Shown piece by piece: positions 1-8,608 of a DNA stretch of 44,017 bases. Location of the stretch: NCBI GenBank assembly GCA_023387935.1, contig JAEWHG010000089.1, positions 1 through 44,017 of the forward strand, in the 5' to 3' direction. This DNA comes from Bacillota bacterium (GTDB lineage: Bacteria; Bacillota; Clostridia; Peptostreptococcales; Natronincolaceae). A program made the translations under genes and the position numbers. Every line of letters begins with the position of its first letter. The stretch's first letter is position 1. The notes beneath the pieces were generated by a model, which saw nothing but the letters and a program-made list of their open reading frames with translations, did not search any database and was not told the origin of the DNA.

Positions 1-1706
1 AATGGATAGTGAGTGCTGAACTTTTGGAAAATGGAGATCTTGATATAGTAGAGGATATAACCTTTAACTTCAGAGAAAAATACAATGGTGTATTTAGAGA
101 AATAGTTTTAAAAAATACAGCAGGTATTGATGGAATAAGGGTAGTAGAAAATAGCAAGGATAAGGTTTTAGAATACAAGATGGTAGAAAAAGCTAAAAAG
201 GGAGACGAAAATGTTTTTCTGCTGAAAGAAGAAAAACATAGTATAACATTACAAATATTTACACCTTCTAAAAATACAGAAGAAAAAAACTTTAGAATAA
301 TTTATACTGTAAAAGATGTTGCAAAAAAATATAATGACATAGGTGAGCTTTACTATAAATTTTTAGGAAGCGAAAACGACACTTCTATAGACTTTTTTTC
401 TGTAAATATAATTCTGCCAGAAAAGGATGTAAACAATAAAGTAAAAATCTTTGCGCATGGTCCTTTAAATGGAGAAATACATAAAGTGTCGGATAATACA
501 ATTAATTTACAAGTAGATGATGTTCCTAAGGACACTTTTATAGAGGCTAGAATACTGTTTCCTAAGGAATTTATACCTACTTCACAAAATACTATAGATA
601 AAGATGCTTACTCAGATATTATGGAGGAAGAAGCTAGACTAAAAGAAAAAATACAAGAAAAAATAGTTAAAAGAGAAGCGAGAGGAATTTTATTTGGAAA
701 CATAGCAATTATATTTGCAGCAATTGAAATGCTTATATTTATTCTACTCATTATTAAATATAGAAGACTAAAAGATATACATACAGAGACAACGTATTCA
801 GAGGTACCTGAAGATAATACTCCAGCTGTAGTAAGCTATATTTCAAGCCATGCTATTAGCATTAATACTATAATTGCTACAGTACTGGACCTTTATAGAA
901 AGGGATATATAAAGATCCATAATGGTGAAGAATTTAAAAAGAAAAACGAAGCATTAAAAGATTTTACTATAACTAAAGTAAAGGAAGAAAATAATAATCT
1001 TCTAAGTCATGAAAAATACTTTATCAATTGGTTAATAGACATTATGGGCGATGGAAACTCTGTAACAACTAATGATATAGAAAGTTATAGTAAGAATAAT
1101 AGCTCTATGTTTACAAAACATTATAGTAAATGGGTACAATTAATAAAGGAAGATGCTAATTATAAAGGCTATTTTGATGGAAATACTAAAAAATATGGGT
1201 TACCATTAGTTATTATTTTTCCTATAGGATTAATATTATCTATAATAGCTTTAGTACATGAAAATATTTTAGGACTCCCTTTAATATTTACATCGATTTT
1301 AATGCTAATTCAAGGAGTTATGTTATTATATAGAAAATCTGATTATGGATATGTAGAATATAAAAGATGGATGGCATTTAAAAAGCATATGAAAAAACTT
1401 GAAAAAGATGATTCAATAGATAGTTTGGATGAATACCCAAAAGATATTTCTTTGATATATGGCTTAGCATTAGGTATTCATAATAATATATTAGATAAAT
1501 TTGATATTAAAGTAACAGATGGAGAAAATACTTACTCCTATGGATGGATGTATTGGTACTTCATTTTAAATAATGATAAAAACAATGCATTTAATAAAAG
1601 CATAAATAACTCATTTAGTAGCATTAGCCCACAAACTGGTCAAGGTGGAAGTTTCTCCTCAGGCGGCGGTGGAGGTGCTGGAGGCGGAGGCGCAGGAGGG
1701 TTTTAG
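1..1706 (+). CDS. DUF2207 (YciQ-like) membrane protein, 5'-truncated by window edge
   Basis: The frame is open to the left edge (W-I-V-S-A-E from base 3). The GTG at base 9 has no Shine-Dalgarno (SD) sequence, and a signal peptide expected of DUF2207 proteins is missing, so the true start lies upstream. The visible part begins with the extracellular beta-rich DUF2207 domain (pattern LENGDLDIVEDITFNF), then a transmembrane (TM) segment at about residues 227-252 of the visible frame. A cytoplasmic region follows, then a TM hairpin at about 398-440, and a tail made almost only of Gly (GGGGGAGGGG) typical of this family. The function is unknown; the family is widespread in Firmicutes as a predicted membrane protein. 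The stop codon is immediately followed by the ATG of the next gene, so the two are translationally coupled. Confidence 0.85.
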   Translation, partial: WIVSAELLENGDLDIVEDITFNFREKYNGVFREIVLKNTAGIDGIRVVENSKDKVLEYKMVEKAKKGDENVFLLKEEKHSITLQIFTPSKNTEEKNFRIIYTVKDVAKKYNDIGELYYKFLGSENDTSIDFFSVNIILPEKDVNNKVKIFAHGPLNGEIHKVSDNTINLQVDDVPKDTFIEARILFPKEFIPTSQNTIDKDAYSDIMEEEARLKEKIQEKIVKREARGILFGNIAIIFAAIEMLIFILLIIKYRRLKDIHTETTYSEVPEDNTPAVVSYISSHAISINTIIATVLDLYRKGYIKIHNGEEFKKKNEALKDFTITKVKEENNNLLSHEKYFINWLIDIMGDGNSVTTNDIESYSKNNSSMFTKHYSKWVQLIKEDANYKGYFDGNTKKYGLPLVIIFPIGLILSIIALVHENILGLPLIFTSILMLIQGVMLLYRKSDYGYVEYKRWMAFKKHMKKLEKDDSIDSLDEYPKDISLIYGLALGIHNNILDKFDIKVTDGENTYSYGWMYWYFILNNDKNNAFNKSINNSFSSISPQTGQGGSFSSGGGGGAGGGGAGGF

Positions 1707-2279
1707 ATGAAAGCATTGGTTATTTTAGGTAGTCCAAGAGTTAAAATGAATACGGATGTTTTATTAGAAGAAGTTATTAAGGGGTTAAAATCAAAAAATG
1801 TGCAGGTAGAGAAGATAGAGCTAGGACGTTTGAGATTTGATCCTTGTATTTCTTGTAATGTTTGTGGTAAAACTGGACACTGCTATAAAAAAGATGATAT
1901 GACAGATATTTACGATAAATTTAACAATGCTGATATTATAGTTATTGGATCACCAATGTATTTTAACTCTGTAACAGCCATAACAAAAACTATGATTGAT
2001 CGGTGCCAATCTTTTTGGTCTAGTAAGTATATATTAAAGCAATCTTCAATAGACAAAAGTAAAAGAAGAAAAGGAATGTTTGTATGTGTAGGAGGAGCGA
2101 AACAATCAGAGGAAGGATTTATTGGTGCTACAGTAGTTATGGATCTATTTTTCAAAGCAATTAATACTGAATATATGTATCATATGCTTGTAGATAATAC
2201 GGATGAAGTGTTTGTTGGTGATTCTGAAGAACTGACCCAAAAAGCGTATGAAATGGGAATTAAACTTGCTGAAGATTAA
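1707..2279 (+). CDS. Flavodoxin-fold NAD(P)H-dependent FMN oxidoreductase
   Basis: A 190-aa protein of the NADPH-dependent FMN reductase / WrbA-like iron-sulfur flavoprotein family. The N-terminus MKALVILGSPR is the FMN phosphate-binding loop with a preceding beta strand. It is followed by CISCNVCGKTGHC (about residues 48-60), the Cys-rich segment seen in this family, which in some members binds an iron-sulfur cluster. GSPMYFNSVTA (about 82-92) is the second flavin-contacting loop. It is presumably a cytosolic flavin-dependent reductase of unknown substrate. The ATG directly abuts the upstream TAG. Its only SD is GGAGG inside the Gly codons of the DUF2207 tail, so translation is coupled. A strong terminator follows at 2352-2398. 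Confidence 0.88.
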   Translation: MKALVILGSPRVKMNTDVLLEEVIKGLKSKNVQVEKIELGRLRFDPCISCNVCGKTGHCYKKDDMTDIYDKFNNADIIVIGSPMYFNSVTAITKTMIDRCQSFWSSKYILKQSSIDKSKRRKGMFVCVGGAKQSEEGFIGATVVMDLFFKAINTEYMYHMLVDNTDEVFVGDSEELTQKAYEMGIKLAED

Positions 2280-2351
2280 AAAATATTGGGTATTGTAGAA
2301 TATGGAATAATAAACAAAAGTATGATTGAATTCATCAAGTTAAAAGTCGTT

Positions 2352-2398
2352 AAATAAAGGGATTAACATAGCCAAAAGCTATGTTAATCCCTTTATTT
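2352..2398 (+). terminator. Rho-independent terminator, 21-bp perfect stem
   Basis: Arms 2352-2372 and 2378-2398 are perfectly complementary, with a 5-nt loop (caaaa). The T-rich arm end (tttatttta) serves as the U tract on + and the A-rich left arm allows function on - too. It closes the DUF2207/flavodoxin unit. Confidence 0.85.
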
Positions 2399-2434
2399 TA
2401 GTTTGTGAGTCTAAAGGAACAAATTTTATTTTAG
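2392..2434 (+). repeat. Partial copy of dispersed element 1, second hairpin only, between 10-bp direct repeats
   Basis: Bases 2402-2424 (tttgtgagt...ggaacaaat) match the 3' hairpin of the 82-bp element found complete at 11531, 15711 and 40721. The piece is bracketed by two copies of tttattttag (2392-2401 and 2425-2434). The 5' hairpin of the element is absent, so this is either an internally deleted copy or a separate insertion of the 3' part. Confidence 0.55.
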
Positions 2435-2641
2435 ATTAAAAATAAAAACAGGAATGCTTTCTTAATATGCCTCATATAGTAATCAAAGATAGCTTTTACA
2501 TAAAGGCAAATAGAGCTATTAAGAATATATTAGAGATTATTATAATAAATTTCCACTGTTGCTTTAAAAAATAACTACATAAAAATCTAGAATGACATAG
2601 ATTGTAATTTAAAAATTTTTTAAAAGTATAAGGAGTATTCT
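2435..2641. other. AT-rich intergenic leader of the surface-polysaccharide locus
   Basis: With the terminator and partial repeat this completes the 362-bp gap before the GH16 gene. No ORF, tRNA or recognisable riboswitch core is seen. TATAAT occurs at 2541-2546 but lacks a convincing -35, so no promoter is called. The SD of the next gene is aaggag at 2630-2635. Confidence 0.5.
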
Positions 2642-3436
2642 ATGAGTAAAAGAGCCCTGAGGAAAATTATATCCATACTATTTTTTATTAGTATATTATT
2701 GATATCTTATTTAGAGTTAAAAAATAAAATACAGGAAATAAAGATGGAATATACAAATAGACAAATTATAGAAATGAAAACAAATGTAAAGGAACCTGAA
2801 AACGGGCTGAAAAACAGTAGTGTTTATTGGAAAGCTATTGAAAGAAAAGATAGTTATAATAATGAGTTGCAGTTTTATAGTACAGATAATGTAGTCATTA
2901 AGGAGGATACCATTGAAATTATTTCAAAACGAGAAACTAGAGATAATAAAATGTACACATCAGGCCTTGTAGAGAGTACGAATGCATATAAATATGGTTA
3001 TTTTAAATTTAATATTGAAATTTCTAAAGGCAAGGGTATTTTCCCAGCCATATGGTTTTTGCCTAATGATGGAGGTGGGCTTCCGGAAATAGACTTGTTT
3101 GAAATGATAGGAAGTGCACCATACACATTTTATGGGGTAATACACTTTCAGAAGGATGGTATACAAGATTCGGACTATTATACTTATGAAGTTCCAATAA
3201 AAGAAGAATATTCTGTTTCCTTAAAATGGACGGCTAAATCGATCACTTGGTATATCGATGGTCAAGAAATATACTCTACAGCACAAGGAGTGCCACAGGA
3301 ATATATGTACATAATAATCAATCAAGCAATCGGCGGGGATTGGCCAGGAAATCCTGATAATGATACTGTTTTTCCTAATCAATTCAAAATTATTTCTAAA
3401 CAGATAGAGCCGATATTTAAGAAGGGGAGGGATTAG
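2642..3436 (+). CDS. Glycoside hydrolase family 16 (beta-glucanase-like), membrane-anchored/secreted
   Basis: A 264-aa protein with an N-terminal hydrophobic segment (about residues 8-25, ISILFFISILLISYL) acting as signal or signal-anchor. The rest is a GH16 jelly roll. The catalytic signature EIDLFE is present with nucleophile E149, D151 and acid/base E154. The flanking GH16 sequence GYFKFNIEISKGKGIFPAIW and the downstream WTAKSITWYIDG strand are also typical. GH16 enzymes cleave beta-1,3/1,4 glucans, galactans or related polymers; the exact substrate cannot be read here. The SD is aaggag, 6 nt before ATG. The gene ends 2 nt before the GT2 gene, implying a hydrolase that trims or releases the polymer made by that synthase. 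Confidence 0.9.
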   Translation: MSKRALRKIISILFFISILLISYLELKNKIQEIKMEYTNRQIIEMKTNVKEPENGLKNSSVYWKAIERKDSYNNELQFYSTDNVVIKEDTIEIISKRETRDNKMYTSGLVESTNAYKYGYFKFNIEISKGKGIFPAIWFLPNDGGGLPEIDLFEMIGSAPYTFYGVIHFQKDGIQDSDYYTYEVPIKEEYSVSLKWTAKSITWYIDGQEIYSTAQGVPQEYMYIIINQAIGGDWPGNPDNDTVFPNQFKIISKQIEPIFKKGRD

Positions 3437-3438
3437 GA

Positions 3439-4725
3439 ATGTTGTTTTATTTAATTCTTTTCTCAAGTACATTTTTTTCTGTATATCATTTAATATGTTC
3501 CTATAAATTTAAGAATATGAAGGTTTTATATCAAGTTGAGCAAAAAGGGATTTCTTTATTAGTACCGTGCTACAATGAAGCATATATACTGAGATATACA
3601 ATTGAAGGGCTATTAAATATTGAATACGATAATCTAGATGTCATATTTATTAATGATGGTTCAGAAGATAATACTTTTCAAATTTTATATGAATCTTTAG
3701 ATTTATGTGTATGGGAAACTACTCCTATAAATTTGATGCCGAATGAAGTGAAAGGGACATACAAATCAGAGAAGTACCCGTTTATTTATGTAATTGACAA
3801 ATATAACAGTGGAAAGGCAGAAAGTTTAAACATAGGAACTTTATATTCTCAAAAAGAATTGATTGTAACTATGGATGGGGATTGTGTGTTAGAGAAAAAT
3901 GCTTTAATAAATATGAATATGACATTTTCTGATGAGGATGTTATTGCATCAGGTGGCGTAGTACATATTATGCAAATGTTTAAATTAGATAAAAAGCAAA
4001 AACGAATGGTTTTAATGCAGGCTCTAGATTATATCAAGGGATTTTATATTTATAAAGCATCACTTGCTTATAATAATGCATTAAGTATCATCTCAGGAGC
4101 TTTTGGAGGATTTAGAAGAGATGTTATTATAGAAATTGGCGGATTTAAGGCAGGTTTAGGTGAAGATATAGATATAACCTTAAGAATTCAAGAATATGCA
4201 AAAATACATAATAAAAAAGTAGTATTTGATAGAAATGCGATTTGTTATACAGAGTGTCCTGAAAACTTACGAGAGTTAATCAGACAACGTGTTCGTTGGC
4301 AAAAAGGGTTTATTGATGCTATTTTTAAAAACAGTAGTTTTCTATTTAAGAATGTATTTAAAAGTAATGTATGCTTTTTTATAATTGCAGATGCTATATT
4401 AAGCAATTCATTTGCTACAGTTATATTTATAATTAATATTTTTTTGTTATTTATGAAGGTGATATACAATTATCCGATATATATACTGACTTATTACTTA
4501 ACCACATTAATATTTAACATAGCTTCTTCCTTGATAGCTATAGAAATAGCAAAGAAAAATATGCCTAATCTAAAATCTGAATCTCTGTATAAAATGATTA
4601 TTTACGATATCGTATTTTTTCAGTTTTTAAGAATTATTTTCTTTTTAAAAGGAACGATTGCATATTCTTTTGATAATAAACATTGGCAAAAAGTTAATAG
4701 AACTAATAATAATTATAATATATAG
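3439..4725 (+). CDS. Processive family 2 glycosyltransferase (cellulose/PNAG synthase-like membrane protein)
   Basis: A 428-aa GT-A fold transferase with one N-terminal TM (about residues 1-20), a cytosolic GT2 domain and about three C-terminal TM segments (about 312-410). Visible motifs: LVPCYNEAYILRYTIEGLL at the start of the GT2 domain, DGD (146-148) binding the nucleotide-sugar and metal, the catalytic-base ED (E242-D243), and the acceptor-side RQRVRW (282-287). This is the (Q/R)xxRW signature of processive synthases such as BcsA, IcaA/PgaC and hyaluronan synthase. It most likely polymerises and extrudes a surface polysaccharide. The sugar is unknown. The SD ggaggg lies in the end of the GH16 gene, so the two are coupled. 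Confidence 0.9.
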   Translation: MLFYLILFSSTFFSVYHLICSYKFKNMKVLYQVEQKGISLLVPCYNEAYILRYTIEGLLNIEYDNLDVIFINDGSEDNTFQILYESLDLCVWETTPINLMPNEVKGTYKSEKYPFIYVIDKYNSGKAESLNIGTLYSQKELIVTMDGDCVLEKNALINMNMTFSDEDVIASGGVVHIMQMFKLDKKQKRMVLMQALDYIKGFYIYKASLAYNNALSIISGAFGGFRRDVIIEIGGFKAGLGEDIDITLRIQEYAKIHNKKVVFDRNAICYTECPENLRELIRQRVRWQKGFIDAIFKNSSFLFKNVFKSNVCFFIIADAILSNSFATVIFIINIFLLFMKVIYNYPIYILTYYLTTLIFNIASSLIAIEIAKKNMPNLKSESLYKMIIYDIVFFQFLRIIFFLKGTIAYSFDNKHWQKVNRTNNNYNI

Positions 4726-4743
4726 ATATACGGGGGATTTAGC

Positions 4744-5442
4744 ATGGAAAAGCAACTAAATATACATAGACATGAAATAAAATATTTTATTAATAAAAGA
4801 GAAGCTACTGGATTAAAAGTATTTTTAAAAAATAATATGTATTTAGATTCAAATGCAAATGATACGGGATCCTATTGGATTAGAAGTTTATATTTTGACA
4901 CCATAAATAATAATGACTACTATGAAAAAGTTATAGGTCATCCTATTAGAAAAAAAATACGACTCCGTATTTATAACACATCTACAGCGAATGTAAAGTT
5001 AGAGATAAAAAATAAATATAGTAATTACATCTTTAAAGAAGGTGCCGTTATATCGAGAGAAGATGCAAATAAACTGATACATGGAGATTGTAATTGTCTC
5101 CTTAGTTATAATAAAAGTGTAACGAACAAAGTATTTACTTTTATGCATAGAAATTTATACCGACCAACAGTTATTATAGACTATGAAAGAGAAGCCTATA
5201 CATATCCTTTCCAAAATATTCGTATAACTTTAGACAAAAACATATGTGCTACTTTTAGTTCGGATGATTTATTTAAAGACGATATATTGATGATACCAGT
5301 AATTAATGATGATCTCTTTGTATTGGAAATAAAGTACGATAACATGATGCCTGGATTTTTACGAAAAGTACTATCTAATTTTGAAACACAAAAATCCCAG
5401 ATAAGTAAATATTGTCTAGGGAGAAATATTCTTGGAAAATAG
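4744..5442 (+). CDS. VTC-domain (polyphosphate polymerase-like) protein
   Basis: A 232-aa soluble protein that is essentially one VTC domain of the triphosphate tunnel metalloenzyme superfamily. The tunnel signatures are present: RHEIKYFI near the N-terminus (E11, K13), YFDT (50-53), RLR (73-75), LEIK (86-89), RPTVIIDYEREAY, and VLEIKYD near the C-terminus. Family knowledge: the yeast VTC4 domain makes polyphosphate from ATP. Bacterial stand-alone VTC proteins are mostly uncharacterised and typically sit beside DUF4956 and CotH genes, as here. There is no TM segment, so it presumably works at the inner face of the membrane with the DUF4956 protein that follows 10 nt later. Actual polyphosphate synthesis is inference. 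Confidence 0.88.
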   Translation: MEKQLNIHRHEIKYFINKREATGLKVFLKNNMYLDSNANDTGSYWIRSLYFDTINNNDYYEKVIGHPIRKKIRLRIYNTSTANVKLEIKNKYSNYIFKEGAVISREDANKLIHGDCNCLLSYNKSVTNKVFTFMHRNLYRPTVIIDYEREAYTYPFQNIRITLDKNICATFSSDDLFKDDILMIPVINDDLFVLEIKYDNMMPGFLRKVLSNFETQKSQISKYCLGRNILGK

Positions 5443-5452
5443 GAGGGGCTTT

Positions 5453-6142
5453 ATGAGTAATTTAATAGATAAATTTATGAGTGAAGAAAATTTTTTTAAT
5501 ATACTTGGAGGTATCGATAGTTTTACTATTGAAAATATCAGTTTTAGAATAATAACTGCAATATTAATCGGTCTTTTTATATATTTTGTCTATAAAAAAA
5601 CTTTTTCTGGAGTTATATATTCCCAAAGCTTTAATGTAACAATAATTATGATTTGCGTTATTACTTCTATTATTATGATGCTAATCGGAAATAATCTAAC
5701 TTTATCCCTCGGTTTAGTAGGATCTCTCTCTATCATACGTTTTCGTACTGCAATTAAAGAACCTAGAGATATTGCTTTTTTATTCTGGGCAATTGCTATG
5801 GGGTTAGCAACTGGAACAGGTGAGTTTCTTGTTGCTATTATCAGCAGTGTTATAATTGCTTGTTTGTTATTTATATTTAGTAAGGTTATATATACTGATT
5901 ATTGCTATTTGCTTATATTGAAGGGTAGTGAAATAGAGTCTAAGGATATAACGAATATCTTAAAGGAATATGAAATTCCATATAAATTACGTATGAAAAA
6001 CACAAATAATGTTTTTATGGAGATTACTTATGAAATTAGCCTAAAGTCAGTGAGTGAAGATAGTTTGATAAAGACATTAGAAGTAATTGATGGTATGAAG
6101 GAGATACATATTGTCTCGTATAATGGTGAAATCAGTGGATAG
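5453..6142 (+). CDS. DUF4956 membrane protein
   Basis: 229 aa. The family hallmark NLTLSLGLVGSLSIIRFRTA followed by KEPRDIAFLFWAIAMGLATGTG is clear. Four TM segments fill the first two thirds (about residues 30-48, 58-80, 100-118, 122-142), and a small cytosolic alpha/beta domain of about 80 residues ends the protein. The ATG at 5453 is chosen because aggagggg (5441-5448) is ideally spaced; a TTG at 5432 in frame has no SD. The function is unknown; the family co-occurs with VTC-domain and CotH proteins, suggesting a membrane partner of the VTC protein. Confidence 0.88.
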   Translation: MSNLIDKFMSEENFFNILGGIDSFTIENISFRIITAILIGLFIYFVYKKTFSGVIYSQSFNVTIIMICVITSIIMMLIGNNLTLSLGLVGSLSIIRFRTAIKEPRDIAFLFWAIAMGLATGTGEFLVAIISSVIIACLLFIFSKVIYTDYCYLLILKGSEIESKDITNILKEYEIPYKLRMKNTNNVFMEITYEISLKSVSEDSLIKTLEVIDGMKEIHIVSYNGEISG

Positions 6143-6166
6143 GCATATATTAAGTAGGTGATGATA

Positions 6167-8590
6167 ATGAAACAATCGTGGAGATTAAGATTTATATTTG
6201 TTTTTCTATGTATCAGTATCATGCTGTACTTAGGATATAAGAGAAATTTGGTAGCATCCATATCTGAAGATGAATCTTGGAAATATCAACTAGTTATAAA
6301 TGAAGTCATGGTAAATAATCGTAGTAGTATAAGAGATGATGAAGGTGATTTTGAAGACTGGATTGAAATTTATAACAAAGGAGATGTAGCCATAAACTTG
6401 CATAACTTTGGATTATCGAATGATCCAAAGCAACAGTTTGTTTGGAGATTTCCTGATAGAATAATCCAGCCAAAATCATTTTCTACTATATGGATATCGG
6501 GGAAAAATAAAAATGAATCAGATGGTGCTATGCATACAAATTTTAAGTTGAAGAATAAGGATAAAGTAATCATTCTTACTTCTCCCAATAATAAGTGGAA
6601 GGACATAGTTGCCCTTGAGCCAATGGGAGATAATATTTCATATGGGAGGGTACCTGATGGAAGTACTAAGTTGTATGGATTTGATGGAGGGACACCAGGT
6701 AAAGCGAACACAAATGAAATTCTAATTGAAGGATCGAATACAAAGAGATTAGAAGGACCTCTTTTTTCTCATAATGGTGGATTCTACACACAAGCATTTA
6801 ATTTAAATCTAACAACGAATGATACAAATGCGACAATTTACTATACTCTAGATGGATCTGTTCCCACAAAAGAATCAAATTACTACAATAATAAATCAAT
6901 ACCAATACCATTCAATGATAGTGGAGCTACAATAGTTCGAGCTAGAACATATCAATATGGATATCCCAACAGTGAAATTATTACACAAAGCTACTTTGTT
7001 AAAAATGATATTTATGATACGTATAATATTCCCGTTATTTCATTAGTAACAGATCCTAAAAATTTATTTGATTATGAAAAAGGTATTTATGTGCCAGGAA
7101 AGATTTTTGACCAATGGAAAATTAAAAATCCCAGTAGTGAAATAAATTCATTAACCCCTGCTAATTACAATCAAAAAGGAAAGAAATGGGAAAGGGAAGC
7201 CAGTATAGAACTGTTTGAATCCAATGGTACGTTAGGTTTAATTCAAAACATTGGTATTAGAATTCATGGAGGATACTCAAGAACTGGGGATTCAAAATCA
7301 TTATCCCTATTTGCTCGTAAGGATTATGATGATAAAGAATATTTTATGTATGATTTTTTTGATGGAAAGTCTAAGAATTTAGTAAATGGTAATAAAATAA
7401 ATCAGTTTTATCGAATATTACTTAGAAATTCAGCTACAGACAGAAAGTATTCATTATTTAGAGATGCATTGATTCAGAGCTTAGTACAGGACCATGTAAA
7501 CTTAGATATACAAAATTCAAAACCTTCTATAGTATATATCAATGGAGAATACTACGGGATTCATAATATCAGGGAAGCTTATAATAAAGATTATATAAGC
7601 AATCGTTATAATATAAATCAAGAGGATGTAGTAATGATAAAAAATCCAACAGGTATTGCGGGAGTTGAAGTTGAAGAAGGGTATGTTGGTGATGAAATGC
7701 ACTATAATCGAATCATTAATTATTTGGAAAAAAATGATTTAAAAATTAAAAGTAACTACGATTATATCAAAACTCAAATGGATTTAGATAATTTTATAGA
7801 ATATAATGTATTACAAATTTACTGCGACAATCGTGATTGGCCTGGTAACAATGTTCGCATATGGCGTAAAAGAACACAAGGCTATAATCCAAATACACAC
7901 TATGGGCATGATGGGCGTTGGAGATGGATGGTTTTTGATTTAGATTATGGGTTTGGATTATACACAGGTGAGAAAGCAGCAAAAAATAACTCTTTAAAAA
8001 GGGCAACAGAGATGAATGGTCCAGATTGGCCGAATCCTCCATGGTCAACAATACTTTTCCGATCATTACTTGAAAATGCTGAGTTTAAAAATCAATTTAT
8101 TAATGTATTTGCAGATCAACTGAATACAATTTTTTTACCTGAAGTTGTAATAGATAAAGTTGAAGCTATGGAAGCCATTTATTTTCCCAATATAATGAGT
8201 CATATTACAAGATGGAATTTGCATCATAAAAAAGTTGAAAATTGGTCGGATGAAATAAAAGGCATGAAAAACTTCGCAATAGAAAGGCCGAAACATATAT
8301 ACCAGCATATTACGGAATATTTTGGACTAAGTGGTACAGCCACAATTAGGGTTATCAGTGCTGGAGGAGGAAGTGTAAAGATGAACTCTTTGCGTATAGA
8401 AAATACAGATATTCCTTGGGAGGGTGTTTATTTTAAAGATATACCCATAACTGCCGAAGCGATAGCAGAGCCAGGGTTCGTATTTGTAGGCTGGGAAGGC
8501 ATAAGTACATCCCAAGATAAAATGATTACAATAAACTTATCGCAATCTGGAGATCTAAAAGCTGTTTTTGAGCGTAATCAAAACAATTAA
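6167..8590 (+). CDS. CotH kinase family protein, multidomain surface protein
   Basis: 807 aa with a signal/anchor segment at the N-terminus (about residues 8-24). The domains in order are: a lamin-tail domain (about 40-165; INEVMVNNRSS, FEDWIEIYN), and a chitobiase C-terminal-like beta-sandwich (about 195-275; ATIYYTLDGSVPTKES). Then comes the CotH kinase domain (about 285-705; GIRIHGGYSR, LRNSATDRKYSLFRDAL, NGEYYGIHNIREAY, catalytic DLDYG at 591-595). Last is an InlB B-repeat-like tail (about 720-807; AEPGFVFVGWEG). B. subtilis CotH phosphorylates spore-coat proteins. Secreted clostridial homologues have unknown substrates. The SD aggtg at 6156-6160 favours ATG 6167 over GTG 6158 or ATG 6161. 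The neighbours suggest it acts on a surface protein or polymer from this locus. Confidence 0.88.
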   Translation: MKQSWRLRFIFVFLCISIMLYLGYKRNLVASISEDESWKYQLVINEVMVNNRSSIRDDEGDFEDWIEIYNKGDVAINLHNFGLSNDPKQQFVWRFPDRIIQPKSFSTIWISGKNKNESDGAMHTNFKLKNKDKVIILTSPNNKWKDIVALEPMGDNISYGRVPDGSTKLYGFDGGTPGKANTNEILIEGSNTKRLEGPLFSHNGGFYTQAFNLNLTTNDTNATIYYTLDGSVPTKESNYYNNKSIPIPFNDSGATIVRARTYQYGYPNSEIITQSYFVKNDIYDTYNIPVISLVTDPKNLFDYEKGIYVPGKIFDQWKIKNPSSEINSLTPANYNQKGKKWEREASIELFESNGTLGLIQNIGIRIHGGYSRTGDSKSLSLFARKDYDDKEYFMYDFFDGKSKNLVNGNKINQFYRILLRNSATDRKYSLFRDALIQSLVQDHVNLDIQNSKPSIVYINGEYYGIHNIREAYNKDYISNRYNINQEDVVMIKNPTGIAGVEVEEGYVGDEMHYNRIINYLEKNDLKIKSNYDYIKTQMDLDNFIEYNVLQIYCDNRDWPGNNVRIWRKRTQGYNPNTHYGHDGRWRWMVFDLDYGFGLYTGEKAAKNNSLKRATEMNGPDWPNPPWSTILFRSLLENAEFKNQFINVFADQLNTIFLPEVVIDKVEAMEAIYFPNIMSHITRWNLHHKKVENWSDEIKGMKNFAIERPKHIYQHITEYFGLSGTATIRVISAGGGSVKMNSLRIENTDIPWEGVYFKDIPITAEAIAEPGFVFVGWEGISTSQDKMITINLSQSGDLKAVFERNQNN

Positions 8591-8608
8591 ATTAAGATAG
8601 GGTAGGAG

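Noticed and set aside
9..11. GTG as the start of the DUF2207 gene
   Set aside because: No SD, the frame is open to the window edge, and the signal peptide expected for the family would be missing.
2280..2641. c-di-GMP riboswitch or T-box before the polysaccharide locus
   Set aside because: No recognisable conserved core; only a terminator and a partial repeat are visible.
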